Counted from the first letter of the stretch, positions 16,947 through 28,700 are shown. The stretch is 64,000 bases of DNA from Bacteroidota bacterium (GCA_016711505.1 JADJSV010000003.1:455507-519506); one strand, 5' to 3'. The notes: a model not told the origin generated them from the letters alone. Program-made: numbers and translations.

Positions 16947-18326
16947 ATGAAACGACCTATCCGCTCATTACTTGCTGCATTGTTAATTGGATGTGCATTT
17001 CAATTATCAGCAGCAGAATCTACTCTTCCTTCCAATTTCTTTTCAAAGAAATTAAATAATGGCCTGGAAGTACTGGTTATTGAGGATGCTTCTGTCCCTT
17101 TAGCTACAATTGAAATTTGTGTCCGTAACGGAAGTTATACAGAACCGCCGGAGTACAATGGTCTTTCGCATTTGTATGAACATATGTTCTTCAAGGCAAA
17201 TAAAGATTATCCTTCGCAAGAGCAATTTCTGGGACGAGTAAAAGAACTTGGAGTCGTATTCAATGGAACAACTTCTAACGAGCGAGTGAATTATTACGTT
17301 ACTCTGGGAAATTATAACCTGAAACCGGGACTTGAATTTATCAACTCGGCAATTCGTTATCCGCTGTTCAGTCAGGAAGAAATGAAAAAGGAAAATGTTG
17401 TAGTTGATGGTGAATTCCAGAGAAATGAATCGAATCCGGTATTCTTTTTAGTGCAGGAACTTGGTTACAAAATGTGGGGTGATCACTTCTGTAGAAAAAA
17501 TCCTATCGGCGACCACTTTATCATTCAGACAGCTACTCCTGAAAAGATGAAAGTGATTCAGAATAAATTTTATCATCCGAATAATTCACTGCTATGTATT
17601 GCCGGTGATGTAAACCACGATGAAGTTTTCGCAATGGCAGAATCTATCTTCGGGAGCTGGAAACCTACCACAACTGATATTTTCAAACGCTGGCCAATAC
17701 CGGAAATGTATCCAATGGTGGGACAAAACAACTTTATTGTCGTAAATGAAAATGCCAAAGCTCCTTTCATTGCTGCCGGTATGCACGGACCCGATACAAG
17801 AAATGATATTAAATCAACTTATGCTGCAGATGTATTTTCATTTATACTTAGTCAGACAAATTCTAAATTGCAGAAAGCACTTGTTGAAGGCGGACTAGCA
17901 TTTCAATTAAATGTCGGTTATCAGACTTGCAAATATACCGGCCCGATACAGATAATCGTTGTTCCTAATCCTGCTAAGATAAAAGAAGCAGTAAAGGTAC
18001 TTCAGGATCATATGGCTATGTGGGATACTGATGATTACTTTACAGATGAGCAATTGGAAACTGCTAAGAGCCAATTAGAGATAGGTGAAGGTTTTGGAAA
18101 AGAAAAAACATCTGAATACATACATACAATTACATATTGGTGGTCTTCAGCGAGTGTTGATTATTACACTAATTATGTTTCAAATCTGAAAAAAGTTACC
18201 CGTCAGGATATTAAAGATTATGTCAGAAAATATATCAAAGGGCAACCTTCAGCATGGGGATTATTAATCAGCCCGGAAATGAAGACTGCTTTGAATGTAG
18301 ATGAAACAATTTTTGATCAGAAATAA
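16947..18326 (+). CDS. M16 family zinc metalloprotease (catalytic subunit)
   Basis: 459 residues with a signal peptide. The inverted zinc motif HxxEH is present as HLYEH (His75, Glu78, His79), with a downstream zinc-ligand Glu in the ENVVVDGEFQRNE region. The C-terminal half holds the usual second, inactive M16 repeat. It degrades peptides in the periplasm or outside the cell. The partner without the zinc motif follows after 27 bp, so the two likely form a heterodimer like mitochondrial processing peptidase and other bacterial M16 pairs. Confidence 0.92.
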   Translation: MKRPIRSLLAALLIGCAFQLSAAESTLPSNFFSKKLNNGLEVLVIEDASVPLATIEICVRNGSYTEPPEYNGLSHLYEHMFFKANKDYPSQEQFLGRVKELGVVFNGTTSNERVNYYVTLGNYNLKPGLEFINSAIRYPLFSQEEMKKENVVVDGEFQRNESNPVFFLVQELGYKMWGDHFCRKNPIGDHFIIQTATPEKMKVIQNKFYHPNNSLLCIAGDVNHDEVFAMAESIFGSWKPTTTDIFKRWPIPEMYPMVGQNNFIVVNENAKAPFIAAGMHGPDTRNDIKSTYAADVFSFILSQTNSKLQKALVEGGLAFQLNVGYQTCKYTGPIQIIVVPNPAKIKEAVKVLQDHMAMWDTDDYFTDEQLETAKSQLEIGEGFGKEKTSEYIHTITYWWSSASVDYYTNYVSNLKKVTRQDIKDYVRKYIKGQPSAWGLLISPEMKTALNVDETIFDQK

Positions 18327-18353
18327 TTTATTCTTAAGAAACAGGAAATTAAA

Positions 18354-19694
18354 ATGAAAAAATTAAACTATATAATCACTCTTCTTTTTGTTGCAGTAGC
18401 GATTCAGTTATCTGCACAAAATGAAATTAAAAAACGTCCTGTTAAAAAACAGGATATGGGCGTTAAGGAAATGATGGTGGATGGAATTAAAGTGATCTAT
18501 AAGCCTTCAACAAAGGACATCATCAGTATTGCACTTTATGTCAAGGGCGGTACTACAAATTATTCTAAAGAGCAGGAAGGAATAGAATCACTGACAATGG
18601 GAGTACTTGCTCAATCAGGTTCTGAGAAATATCCTCGGGATAAATTTCACTCTACTCTCGAAGCAATGGGAACAACTGTGAATGCCGGGAGCGGACAGGA
18701 CAATAGTACAGTTACAATGAATTGTCTTAAGAGTAAATGGGATCAGTCATGGGACATCTTTGCTGATATGGTCATGCATCCTGCCTTTGACGATAATACT
18801 TTTAACAATAAAAAAGAAGAGGCTATTAACAACCTCAAACAAGCTGAAAGTGATCCGGATTCGCATATTGATGATCTGATCAATGTTGAAGTATATAAGG
18901 GAACGAACTATAATAAAATGGTTGCAGGTACTGAAGCTTCATTGACGAAATTAACTGTTAACGATCTGAAGAAATATTACAGCTCATTGGTTGCGAAAAA
19001 TAAATTGTTTGTAGTAGTTGTAGGAAACCTTAGCGAAGAGGATATCAAAGCAAAGGTGAGTATGCTGAAAGGAATTCCGATGGGATCAGCTCCTGCAGTT
19101 GCTTCAACAGATAAACGCCCTGATTTTTCTTCTTCTTCTCTGTTTAAAGAAGACAGAAAACTTGCGACAAATTATATTAAAGGGATAATGGATTGTCCTG
19201 CTCCTGGTTCTGCAGACTATATGGCAATGAAAATTGCTATCCAGATCCTCAGCGATCGTTTATTTCTGGAGATCCGTACCAAAAGAAATTTATCGTATGC
19301 ACCTTATTCATATGTTGCCGGACAAAAAAATCCATACAGCGCAATGTATGTTTCAACTACTGATCCCGGACAATCAGTTCAGGTGATGACAGATGAAGTT
19401 AAGAAGATCCGTAAAAATGGATTTGATGCGAAAGAGTTGACTGATAAAAAGGAGCAATACCTTACCAAGTACTATATGAATCTGGAAACTAACAGTGCAT
19501 TAGCTGTAACGATTGGTGACAATGAAAATCTGAGTACCTGGAAAACTGCTACAAAGGTTTTAGATGAAGTACAGAAGTTGAAACTTGAGGATATTAATGC
19601 AGCCTTTAAAAAATATACAAAGTCTATCCGTTGGCTATATCTTGGTGATACTGCCAATCTTGATGAAAAAGTGTTTACTCAGATTTTGGAGTAG
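18354..19694 (+). CDS. M16 family protease partner without zinc motif
   Basis: 446 residues with a signal peptide. The position of HxxEH is replaced (EGIESLTMGVLAQSG), so it cannot bind zinc there. The substrate-binding Arg/Tyr motif of the C-terminal half is kept (IRTKRNLSYAPYSYVAG). This split of functions is typical of M16 pairs, where one subunit carries the metal and the other supplies the R/Y pair. It is co-transcribed with the preceding gene. Confidence 0.9.
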   Translation: MKKLNYIITLLFVAVAIQLSAQNEIKKRPVKKQDMGVKEMMVDGIKVIYKPSTKDIISIALYVKGGTTNYSKEQEGIESLTMGVLAQSGSEKYPRDKFHSTLEAMGTTVNAGSGQDNSTVTMNCLKSKWDQSWDIFADMVMHPAFDDNTFNNKKEEAINNLKQAESDPDSHIDDLINVEVYKGTNYNKMVAGTEASLTKLTVNDLKKYYSSLVAKNKLFVVVVGNLSEEDIKAKVSMLKGIPMGSAPAVASTDKRPDFSSSSLFKEDRKLATNYIKGIMDCPAPGSADYMAMKIAIQILSDRLFLEIRTKRNLSYAPYSYVAGQKNPYSAMYVSTTDPGQSVQVMTDEVKKIRKNGFDAKELTDKKEQYLTKYYMNLETNSALAVTIGDNENLSTWKTATKVLDEVQKLKLEDINAAFKKYTKSIRWLYLGDTANLDEKVFTQILE

Positions 19695-19702
19695 AGTTTA
19701 AG

Positions 19703-19785
19703 CTTAAAGGGGTTTCAGTTGTTTAAGGGGTTTAAAGCGTTTAAAGTGTACCATCACACCTTAAACCCTTTAAACCCTTTAAAAA
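19703..19785. repeat. Fold-back array of 9-bp TTTAAA-type repeats
   Basis: The left side has GTTTAAGGG, GTTTAAAGC and GTTTAAAGT in tandem; the right side has repeated CCTTTAAAC-like units in the opposite sense around the short loop ACCATC. It lies 9 bp after the M16 gene and could act as its terminator. Confidence 0.65.
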
Positions 19786-19870
19786 TTTCGTTATATTATC
19801 AGAAAGCCAACCTATTTAATATTTTTTTTTTTTTTTCTTTTTTCTTTTTCTTCTTTTTCTTTTTTTTTTT

Positions 19871-19937
19871 CACTTTTCACTTTTCACTTTTCACTTTTCA
19901 CTTTTCACTTTTCACTTTTCACTTTTCACTTTTCACT
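19871..19937. repeat. (CACTTTT)n heptamer tandem array with T-rich flank
   Basis: About 9.5 uninterrupted copies of CACTTTT follow a 50-bp T-rich tract (19820-19870). The array runs into the 3' end of the acr3 gene on the other strand and supplies its last codons and TGA stop. Confidence 0.9.
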
Positions 19938-20960
19938 TGCTCGATACTTCATCCCTAAAGCCGCCCTGACCAAAAGTATAAGAACAGGAACTTCCACCAA
20001 TGGACCAATCACCCCAACAAAGGCTTGCGGAGAGTGAATTCCAAAAACAGCAATTGAAACTGCAATTGCAAGTTCGAAATTATTACCGGTTGCAGTAAAT
20101 GCAACGGATGTATTTTTATCGTAAGGAACTTGCATCCATTTGCCAATGAAAAAACTAATGAAAAACATCAGGATAAAATAGATGATCAGAGGTACTGCAA
20201 TTTTTAATACATCCATTGGTAATTGTAGAATTGCATCACCTTTCAAACTGAACATCAAAACAATTGTGAAGAGTAGTGCATATAATGTTATTGGAGAAAT
20301 TTTTGGAATGAATCTGTAGTTGTACCAGTCTTTGCCTTTGTATTTTATCAGATAATGTCTGCTTAAAAAACCTGCAATGAATGGAATTCCCAGATATATG
20401 AAAACACTTTGTGCAACTTCATTCATCGAAATATTCATATTGAAACCATGAAGTCCAAACTTTTCGGGTAATACATTTATGAAGAGCCACGTGTAAAAAC
20501 TATAAGTAAAGACCTGGAAAATGCTGTTCAATGCAACCAGTAATGCTGCATATTCCCTGCTACCGCCTGCAAGATCATTCCATACTATGACCATAGCAAT
20601 GCATCTGGCAAGTCCTATGAGAATTAATCCGGTCATGTACTCAGGCTCGTCTTTCAGAAAAATTATTGCAAGTGCAAACATCAGCAATGGTCCGATGATC
20701 CAGTTAAGAACTAATGACAATGAAATTAGTTTCTTGTCCTGAAGAGCTTTCGGTAGAAGAGAGTAGTCCACTTTTGCCAATGGCGGATACATCATCAGAA
20801 TTAACCCAATTGCTAAAGGAATGTTCGTTGCCCCAACAGAAAATGTATTCATTACATCAGAGATTCCCGGATAAATGTATCCTATTCCAACACCAAGAAT
20901 CATTGCGAGAAAGATCCATAATGTCAGATATCTGTCGAGAAATTTTAATTTTGGTTGCAT
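19926..20960 (-). CDS. acr3: Arsenite efflux permease, ACR3 family
   Basis: 344 residues with about ten membrane segments. The ACR3-type hallmark GLARCIAMVIVWNDLAGG is present, including the conserved Cys, as are NIPLAIGLILMMYPPLAKVD and the late TGNNFELAIAVSIAVFG. It exports arsenite (and probably antimonite). The last residues (SEK and the stop) are encoded inside the heptamer array. arsR lies 72 bp upstream, and an ArsR-type palindrome with a promoter sits in that gap, so transcription is probably induced by arsenite. Confidence 0.93.
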   Translation of the reverse strand: MQPKLKFLDRYLTLWIFLAMILGVGIGYIYPGISDVMNTFSVGATNIPLAIGLILMMYPPLAKVDYSLLPKALQDKKLISLSLVLNWIIGPLLMFALAIIFLKDEPEYMTGLILIGLARCIAMVIVWNDLAGGSREYAALLVALNSIFQVFTYSFYTWLFINVLPEKFGLHGFNMNISMNEVAQSVFIYLGIPFIAGFLSRHYLIKYKGKDWYNYRFIPKISPITLYALLFTIVLMFSLKGDAILQLPMDVLKIAVPLIIYFILMFFISFFIGKWMQVPYDKNTSVAFTATGNNFELAIAVSIAVFGIHSPQAFVGVIGPLVEVPVLILLVRAALGMKYRASEK

Positions 20961-20999
20961 ACGTTCTTTGTGTATTGTGGAAGGTTGTTTTTAAAACAG

Positions 21000-21032
21000 T
21001 TCGTAAATATACGAATAATCTTAAATTGACAA
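21000..21032 (-). promoter_or_regulatory. acr3 promoter with ArsR operator
   Basis: On the minus strand TTG (21032-21030), an 18-bp spacer and TATATTTA (21010-21003) form a Bacteroidota-type promoter. The -7 element lies inside the palindrome TTCGTA-N4-TACGAA (21000-21015), identical in its arms to the one upstream of arsR. Repressor bound there would block transcription start. The acr3 ATG is 40 bp further on. Confidence 0.7.
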
Positions 21033-21329
21033 CTAGTCAAAAAAACCAATCAAAAGACCTTTTGCCAAAGCCCAGTTTTCGCGATGGATACAATATTTCG
21101 TCTTCGGTGGAGTAATTTCACCTTCAATTAGACCGGAATCTTTTAAAACTTTTAAATGTTGAGAAAGCGTACTATTGGCTATAGGTAACTCACTTGCCAT
21201 ATCACCATGATAACAACTTGATTGTTTCAAAAGCAATTGAATGATAGCTACCCTTACAGGATGCGATAGTGCATTTGCAAACCTTGAGATCAGGAGCTCT
21301 TTATCTGAATAGGATTGGTGAGGTTTCAA
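21033..21329 (-). CDS. arsR: ArsR-family metalloregulatory repressor
   Basis: 98 residues forming a winged helix: FANALSHPVRVAIIQLLLKQ, recognition helix region IANSTLSQHLKVLKDSGLIEG, wing KTKYCIHRENW. Cysteines in SSCYHGD and KYCIH sit where the paralogue at 48784 has SCICGD and CYCIN, so they are candidate arsenite ligands. The classic ELCVC metal box is absent. It lies upstream of acr3 in the same direction, with its own operator copy, implying autoregulation. Confidence 0.9.
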   Translation of the reverse strand: MKPHQSYSDKELLISRFANALSHPVRVAIIQLLLKQSSCYHGDMASELPIANSTLSQHLKVLKDSGLIEGEITPPKTKYCIHRENWALAKGLLIGFFD

Positions 21330-21345
21330 TTGATAAACGATTGTG

Positions 21346-21383
21346 TTCGTAAAGATACGAAGTAATATTCGTATTATGAATAT
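21346..21383 (-). promoter_or_regulatory. arsR promoter/operator region
   Basis: TTCGTA-AAGA-TACGAA (21346-21361) repeats the palindrome found before acr3. On the minus strand it reads TTCGTATCTTTACGAA and contains the -7-like TATCTTTA. A second dyad, ATATTC(g)TATTAT(G)AATAT-like (21365-21383), lies directly upstream. The arsR ATG is at 21329, 17 bp beyond the operator. Confidence 0.65.
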
Positions 21384-21458
21384 CTTCTGATAGTATGGGA
21401 AAAATTATTACTTTTAGAGGTGAATCTTCATGTATAAAATAATAATTATAAAACCATT

Positions 21459-22565
21459 GTGATGAAGCACTCTATCTCCATTTGTGTTATTTTTTTCTGT
21501 TGTCTCTTCATAGCAAAGGCTCAGCCTGCAAAGAGAATTATGCTTGAAGAATTTACGGGCACCTGGTGCGGTGGTTGTCCTGAAGGTACTTTAAGAGGTG
21601 AAACGATCTACTCGTTATTTCCACAGGAATGTATTCAACTTGCATGGCATCGTCTGGATTCATTAACTATTCCTGAAAATTATAATTTCCAATTACGATT
21701 CGGTGTGAACAGCTATCCAACTGCTTTGTTCAACCGGAATAGAATACAGAATTATCCATATAATCCGTTTCAAACATTATGGTTAAGTAATTATTTTGAT
21801 CAAGAGAGTATTCCTGCAATTGCTTCTGTTTCATTCAGCAATATGACAAGAAATGGTTCTTCTTATTCTGCTGATGTAAATGTTGAATTTTATTCTTTGC
21901 CGGAAAGCGGAATTCCAATGAAAATAAATATTTTACTGATTGAAGACAGTATTCCTGCAACAGGAATTTTAGAACAAACTAATTATTCGTCAAATGTTGA
22001 AAATGGAAACGATCCCCTTTTATACTGGAAACATAATTCTGTTGTGAGAAAAGCAGTAGGAGGAACATGGGGAATTGGTGGTGCAATTCCTTCGATGATT
22101 TCTTTGGGAACCATTTATACACAGACAATGAATTTTGTTACGCAGCCATCATGGAATACTTCCTTTATGCATGCTGTTGCTTATGTTGCATACGATCAGG
22201 ATACTACGGAAAATCATTCGCAGATCCTGAATTCGGAAATTATTCATCTCGATAATTTTATTTCTACTGAAATCAGTCAGGCTTCTAACAGTTCGTTGTT
22301 ATCAGTATTTCCAAATCCTATAGATTTCGGTCAGTCCCTCAGCATATCCTATGAATTGCAACATAGTTCTGAGATTGAAATCGCTATTTATAATGCAAAT
22401 GGGGCTTTAGTTTCTCAGCCTCATAAAAGCTATGAAACAGCAGGAAGACATACTTTTCTCTGGTCTACTGACAGATTAATGCCTTTTCTTGCTAAAGGAA
22501 ATTATTTTGTTGAAATTAATTCTCAATCAGGTGAATCGTTTGTTCAGAAATTTGTTATAGAATAA
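21459..22565 (+). CDS. Omp28-like secreted protein with thioredoxin-fold motif and T9SS domain
   Basis: 368 residues with a signal peptide. The mature start RIMLEEFTGTWCGGCPEG is typical of Omp28-related proteins, with a CxxC (CGGC) in a thioredoxin-like fold, followed by a β-sandwich region. The C-terminal ~80 residues (SVFPNPIDFGQSLSISYEL...) are a T9SS type A sorting domain. It is probably a surface-exposed or secreted protein; redox activity is possible but unproven. It is divergent from arsR with 129 bp between them; the arsR operator lies in that gap, so arsenic control cannot be excluded. Confidence 0.85.
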   Translation: MMKHSISICVIFFCCLFIAKAQPAKRIMLEEFTGTWCGGCPEGTLRGETIYSLFPQECIQLAWHRLDSLTIPENYNFQLRFGVNSYPTALFNRNRIQNYPYNPFQTLWLSNYFDQESIPAIASVSFSNMTRNGSSYSADVNVEFYSLPESGIPMKINILLIEDSIPATGILEQTNYSSNVENGNDPLLYWKHNSVVRKAVGGTWGIGGAIPSMISLGTIYTQTMNFVTQPSWNTSFMHAVAYVAYDQDTTENHSQILNSEIIHLDNFISTEISQASNSSLLSVFPNPIDFGQSLSISYELQHSSEIEIAIYNANGALVSQPHKSYETAGRHTFLWSTDRLMPFLAKGNYFVEINSQSGESFVQKFVIE

Positions 22566-22673
22566 CTTTCATCTTTTTCTCAAGAAACCAACAATTTCAC
22601 TGTGAAAAGTTAATCAGATTTCAGGATTATCCTTGCGCATTTCAGGTAACTTTATAGCCGTTAAAGTTAAACT

Positions 22674-22688
22674 GACAGTTTTTCTGTC
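22674..22688 (+). promoter_or_regulatory. Small leader hairpin just upstream of the ndvB-like start
   Basis: GACAG-TTTTT-CTGTC is a perfect 5-bp stem ending 12 bp before the ATG. It is too short for a terminator and could influence translation start. Low confidence. Confidence 0.3.
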
Positions 22689-22700
22689 GTACACAGTATT

Positions 22701-25700
22701 ATGAAGCAAATAAGTAGAACAGCTGAAGATATTTTAGCGCAAATGCGTACATATTTTCAGGAAAATGCCAATAAACGTATTTACACCAATGAAGAACCAC
22801 TCCGGTCCGAACTTTTTACTTCCGGACAGATGGAGAAGTATGGAAAGACCCTTGCCGAAACCCATCGTTTAAGTTCTGAAAAAGGCAAAGACCTTGTATT
22901 ACGTCGTTTGGCTGATAATGAAAAAACATTATTCGAAGTTCAGACATTGCTTACAGAAGATGAATCTGCGGATTCGCAGATCACTCCTGCAGGTGAATGG
23001 CTGGTCGATAATTTTTATCTGATCGAAGAACAGATCCGTACTGCGAAAAGACATTTACCAAAAGGCTATAGTGAGAACTTACCAAAGCTGGCGAACAAAA
23101 GAGCCGCCGGACTTACTCGCGTTTATGATATTGCTTTGCAGATCATTTCACATAGCGATGGCCGGATCGATATAGAAAGCCTTAGTAGTTTTTTAAGATC
23201 CTATCAATCGGTAGCAAAACTAAAATTAGGTGAACTTTGGGCAATACCGATCATGCTTCGTCTTGCATTGATAGAAAACCTGCGCCGTGTTTCTGCTAAG
23301 ATTGCGATCGACAGAATTGACAGAAATCTTGCTGATCAATGGGCGAAACGACTTATTGAAACTGCTGAAAACGAACCGCGGGATCTTATCATTACAATTG
23401 CTGATATGACCCGTTCAAAACCACCGCTTGTGAGTCCGTTCATTGCTGAATTGACCCGACAGTTGAGTGGTAAAGGTCCCGGACTTGCACTTGCACTTTC
23501 CTGGATCGAACAACGTTTAACAGAAAATGGCTTGACAAGCATAGAATTGATCTCGTCTGAAAATCAAAAGCAGGCAGCAGATCAGGTCTCTGTAAAAAAC
23601 AGCATTGACAGTTTGCGTTTGTTAAGTGCAATGGACTGGCGTGATTTTGTTGAAGTACACAGTGTAGTTGAACAAATACTCCGGAAGGATCCTGCAGGAG
23701 TTTATTCCAATATGGATTTTACAACGCGTGATCAGTTTCGTCACGTTGTTGAACATGTTGCCCAACGATCAAGGTTGTCAGAAGAAGAAGTTACTCAGAT
23801 CGTTCTTAATCTTGCTAATGAAAGAGCTGCCAGTTATTCCAAAGACGACAGACAAGCACATGTTGGTTATTATCTGATCGGAAAAGGTCTCATGGAGACC
23901 AGACGTGCTGCGAAAATTCCGCAAACGTTTTTTAATAATTTCCGGTTTAAAGTTCGTCGACGTGCTTTATTTTTATACCTGTCATCGATCTTTCTTGCAA
24001 CAACAGTTTTAACTGCCGGAGTATTTTATCTGATTCGTGATGAACAGATAGGCAAACTAATGATGTTGCTAATTCTTGGAATTTCGTTCATAAGTTTTAG
24101 TCAACTTGTGATTACTCTTATAAATTTCCTTTCGACGTTATTAGTCAAACCAAGACTATTGCCAAGAATGGATTTCTCAGAAGGTATACCTGAAGAATTT
24201 CATACGCTGGTGATCATTCCATCAATGTTAACTAATTCTAAAGACATTGATGAACTTGTAGAAGCTTTGGAAGTAAGGTATCTGGCAAATATGGATAAGA
24301 ATTTGCAGTTCGGTTTACTGACCGATTTTACAGATGCAAAATCAGAAGTATTGCCAACTGATCAAAAGATGCTGGATCAGGTCAAGAGAGGAATTGAAGA
24401 ACTGAATGTCAAATACGGATTCAGCGAAAATGAAATGTTCTTCTTATTTCATCGCCCAAGAAGATGGAACAATGATGAGAAGATCTGGATGGGTTATGAA
24501 AGAAAGCGTGGAAAACTTGCTGAGTTAAATGCTATTCTCCGTGGACAAGGCTATGATCGTTTTTCATTGATGGTCGGAAAAACCGATACTCTTCTTGATA
24601 TAAAGTATGTTATCACTCTTGATGCAGATACACAGCTACCTCGCGGAGCAGCATGGAAACTTATCGCTTCGATGGCCCATCCGCTCAATCGTGCTTTATA
24701 CAATGAAAGAAAACAGAGAGTAACTCAGGGATATGGAATTCTTCAACCACGGGTTGCAGTAAGTTTGCCTGATATTACAGCTTCTAACTTTGCAAAGTTA
24801 CATGGCAATGAGCCGGGAATAGATCCGTATACAAGAGCATCTTCTGATGTATATCAGGATCTGTTTTTCGAAGGTTCGTTTATTGGAAAAGGAATTTATG
24901 ATGTAGATATTTTTGAAAAAGCATTAGGTGGAAAATTCCCTGAGAACAGGATCTTAAGTCATGATCTTATTGAAGGTTGTTATACAAGGTCAGGTTTGAT
25001 CAGTGATGTTCAACTCTTCGAAAAATATCCAACTACATACAGAGCGGATGTTAAAAGAAGAATGAGATGGATCCGTGGTGACTGGCAAATTGCAGCATTC
25101 TTTTCTCCTTTTGTTCCGAATGTAAAGCACCGTTGGAGAAGAAATACGCTTTCAGCTCTATCAAGATGGAAAATTTTCGATAACATAAGACGGAGTCTGG
25201 TGCCAATTGCTTTGACAATATTTATGTTGATTGCATGGCTTGTTCTGGATCATCCATTATTCTGGACTATCGTAATATCAAGTGTAATTGTTATGCCTGT
25301 TGTGATTTCATCAGTGTGGCAATTATTCAAACGACAGAAAGATATTGTTTTTACTCAGCATATTATTTTATTCAGTCTGAATGCAAGTGGAGTATTTGTA
25401 CAAATAATTTTCACTCTGATCTGTTTGCCCTATGAAGCGTATTATACTTTAATTGCTATTCTCAGAACCACATGGAGAATGGTAATCTCTCATAAGAAAC
25501 TTTTGGAATGGAATCCTTCCTCAGTTGAAGAACGAATGAACCCTGCCAGTCTTGCTGCTTCATTCAGTTCAATGTGGTTTGAACCTGCATTGGCTTTGGG
25601 AATATTTTATTTCCTGTTTTCTTCTGATCCAAACAGAATTGCTGTTGCAATTCCAATTTTACTATTATGGATGTCTGCACCTCTCGTGACATGGTGGATG

Positions 25701-28700
25701 AGCAGGCCTATTTCCAGACAATCTAGTGCTCTTTCAAACGATCAGATTTTATATTTGAGAGTACTATCGAGAAAGACCTGGGGATTTTTCGAGAAGTATG
25801 TGACAGAAGAAGATAATTGGTTACCACCTGATAATTTTCAGGAAAAGCCAACTCCTGTAATTGCACATAGAACATCGCCTACAAATATCGGATTGTATTT
25901 GTTATCAAATCTCACAGCAGTTGATTTCGGATATATGTCTGTCAGCAGGATGCTTGCAAGAACTCAGCACACATTTGATACTTTGAACATTTTACCGAAA
26001 CACAATGGACATCTTTATAACTGGTATGATACAGTTTCGCTTGACCCATTGATTCCGAAGTATATTTCAACAGTTGATAATGGTAACCTTGTCGGACATT
26101 TACTTACTCTTCGTCAGGGCTTTCTTGAAATACTTGACCAGAAAACTTTTGATTCGAAAGTCTATGTAGGATTAAGAGATACATTATTAGTCTTGCTGGA
26201 AAGAATTGAAGCCGGTGATAAAGATAAGTTCAATGAATTCAGAGATGCTGTTGACAATGCTTCACAATCGGAAGAACTTTCTGTTTATGAGAACATGCTT
26301 CGCTTGAATGATCTTTCTGACAAATTGGAACAAGCGTTGTCGGGAATAAATTTTACAGGTAATCCTTATGGTGTATGGTGGAAAAAAATATTGTTAGATC
26401 AGATCTCAGGAATATTAGAGAACATGCAAGTATTGAAGCCATGGTATCTTCTGGAATCTGCACCTGAAAATTTAAAGAACCTGATCCAGATTAAAAACCC
26501 TTCACTTGTAGAAATTTCCAAGATCTCTATTTACTTGCCAAGAGAAATTAAAGGTAAGCGGGCAGAAGCTACTGCTGAAGAAAATGCATGGTTTGATACA
26601 TTCCTGATTGCATTGGAAGAATCAGGAAATCTTGCTGATGCAAGAATTTCTATGATCGATGATCAGATCTTTGAATGTGATGAGCTATCAAATATTGAAT
26701 GGGATTTTCTTTACGACAAATCAAAACAACTCTTTACAATCGGATATAAGCCTGACGAGTATCAACTCGATCCAAGCTTTTATGATCTACTTGCATCTGA
26801 AAGCAGACTTGCAACTTTCGTTGGGATTGCACAAGGAAAAATCCCTGAAGAGAGTTGGTTTGCATTAGGTCGATTAGTTTCTAATCCGGGGCGTAAGCCT
26901 GTATTGCTTTCATGGAGTGGTTCAATGTTCGAGTATTTAATGCCGTTACTTGTAATGCCTAATTATGAGAACACATTATTAGACAGGACTTATAAAACTT
27001 CCGTTGCAAGACAAATTGAATATGGTAACCAAAGAGGTGTGCCTTGGGGAAATTCTGAATCCGGTTATAATCTTACTGATGTAAATTCTAATTATCAGTA
27101 TCATGCTTTTGGAACTCCCGGACTTGGATTGAAACGAGGCTTAGGCGAAGAATTGGTAATTGCTCCGTATGCAACTGCAATGGCATTGATGGTAGAACCT
27201 GAGAAGTCGTGTAAGAATCTTGAACTGATGACGAGTGAAGGATTTGAAGGTGACTTCGGATTTTATGAAGCGATTGATTACACTCCGGCGCGTTTGCCAC
27301 GTGGACAAACAAATGCAATCATTTATTCTTACATGGCGCATCATCAGGGTATGAGTTTACTTTCATTCTCATATTTGCTTTTGAATCAGCCAATGCAAAG
27401 ACGTTTTGAAGCTGAACCTCGTTTTAAAGCAAGTCTTTTACTTTTACAGGAAAGAATTCCTAAAGCAACTTCTTATTACGCACATACTGCACCTTCTACT
27501 GAAAAGAATTTTGCAAAAGACGGTTCAGCGGTACGTGTATTAAAAACGCCGAATACTCCGGTACCGGAAGTACAGTTATTGTCGAATGGAAGATATCATG
27601 TGATGGTAACTAATTCCGGTGGTGGATACAGCCGTTGGAAAGATCTTGCTGTTACAAGATGGCGTGAAGATGCTACTTGTGACAATTGGGGAAATTTCTG
27701 TTACATCAGAGATCTTGACAATGATGTTTTCTGGTCTGCAACTTTTCAACCTAGTTTACGCAAAGTAAAAAACTATGAGGTAGCATTCTCTCAAAGCCGT
27801 GCTGACTTCAGAGGTTCATTGAACCGTATCGAAACACATACCGAAATTGTAGTTTCGCCGGAAGATGATATTGAAATGCGAAGACTTAATCTTTCAAATC
27901 ATTCAGATCAGGTCAGAACACTTGAGATCACAAGTTACTCTGAAGTTGTTTTGGCTTCTGCAGCTTCCGATGCAATGGCGCCTGCATACAGTAATTTATT
28001 TGTACAGACTGAAATACAGAAAGCAAATAATGCAATTATCTGTACACGTCGACCACGTTCTGTAAGTGAGCATCCGCCATACATGTTCCATATGATGTGT
28101 GCCGAAGGGGTACAAGTGGAACAGGTTTCTTATGAGACAAGCAGAAATAAATTTGTTGGTCGTGGGAATACTCCTGCCAATCCTTCTGCAATGCAAAATC
28201 GGGGTCCATTATCCGGAAGTGAAGGTTCGGTACTTGATCCTGTTGTTGCGATCAGATATAGAATTACTTTACGCCCAAGACAAATTGTTTCAATTGATTT
28301 TATTATTGGTATAGGTGATACTAAAGAAATTTGTCAGTCATTGATTGAAAAATATCAGGATCATCATCACAAAGACAGGATCTTTGAATTAGCATGGACG
28401 CATAATCAAGTTGTGCTGCGACACATCAATGCAACTGAAGCCGACACTCAACTCTATAGCAGATTAGCGAGCTCAGTAATTTTTGCTAACTCATTCCTTA
28501 GAGCAAATCCGGCAATACTTATTAAAAATCAACGAGGACAATCAGGACTCTGGGGCTATTCAATTTCCGGAGACCTTCCAATTGTACTTTTGAAAGTTGA
28601 GAACCAGGAAAATGTTCAATTGGTAAAGCAATTAATTCAAGCACATAATTACTGGCAGCTAAAAGGATTGAAAGTAGATCTTGTGATCTGGAATGAAGAT

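Noticed and set aside
19719..19958. A 79-codon Phe/Ser-rich frame across the T-rich tract and heptamer array
   Set aside because: It is made of simple repeats and overlaps the acr3 3' end; not a protein gene.
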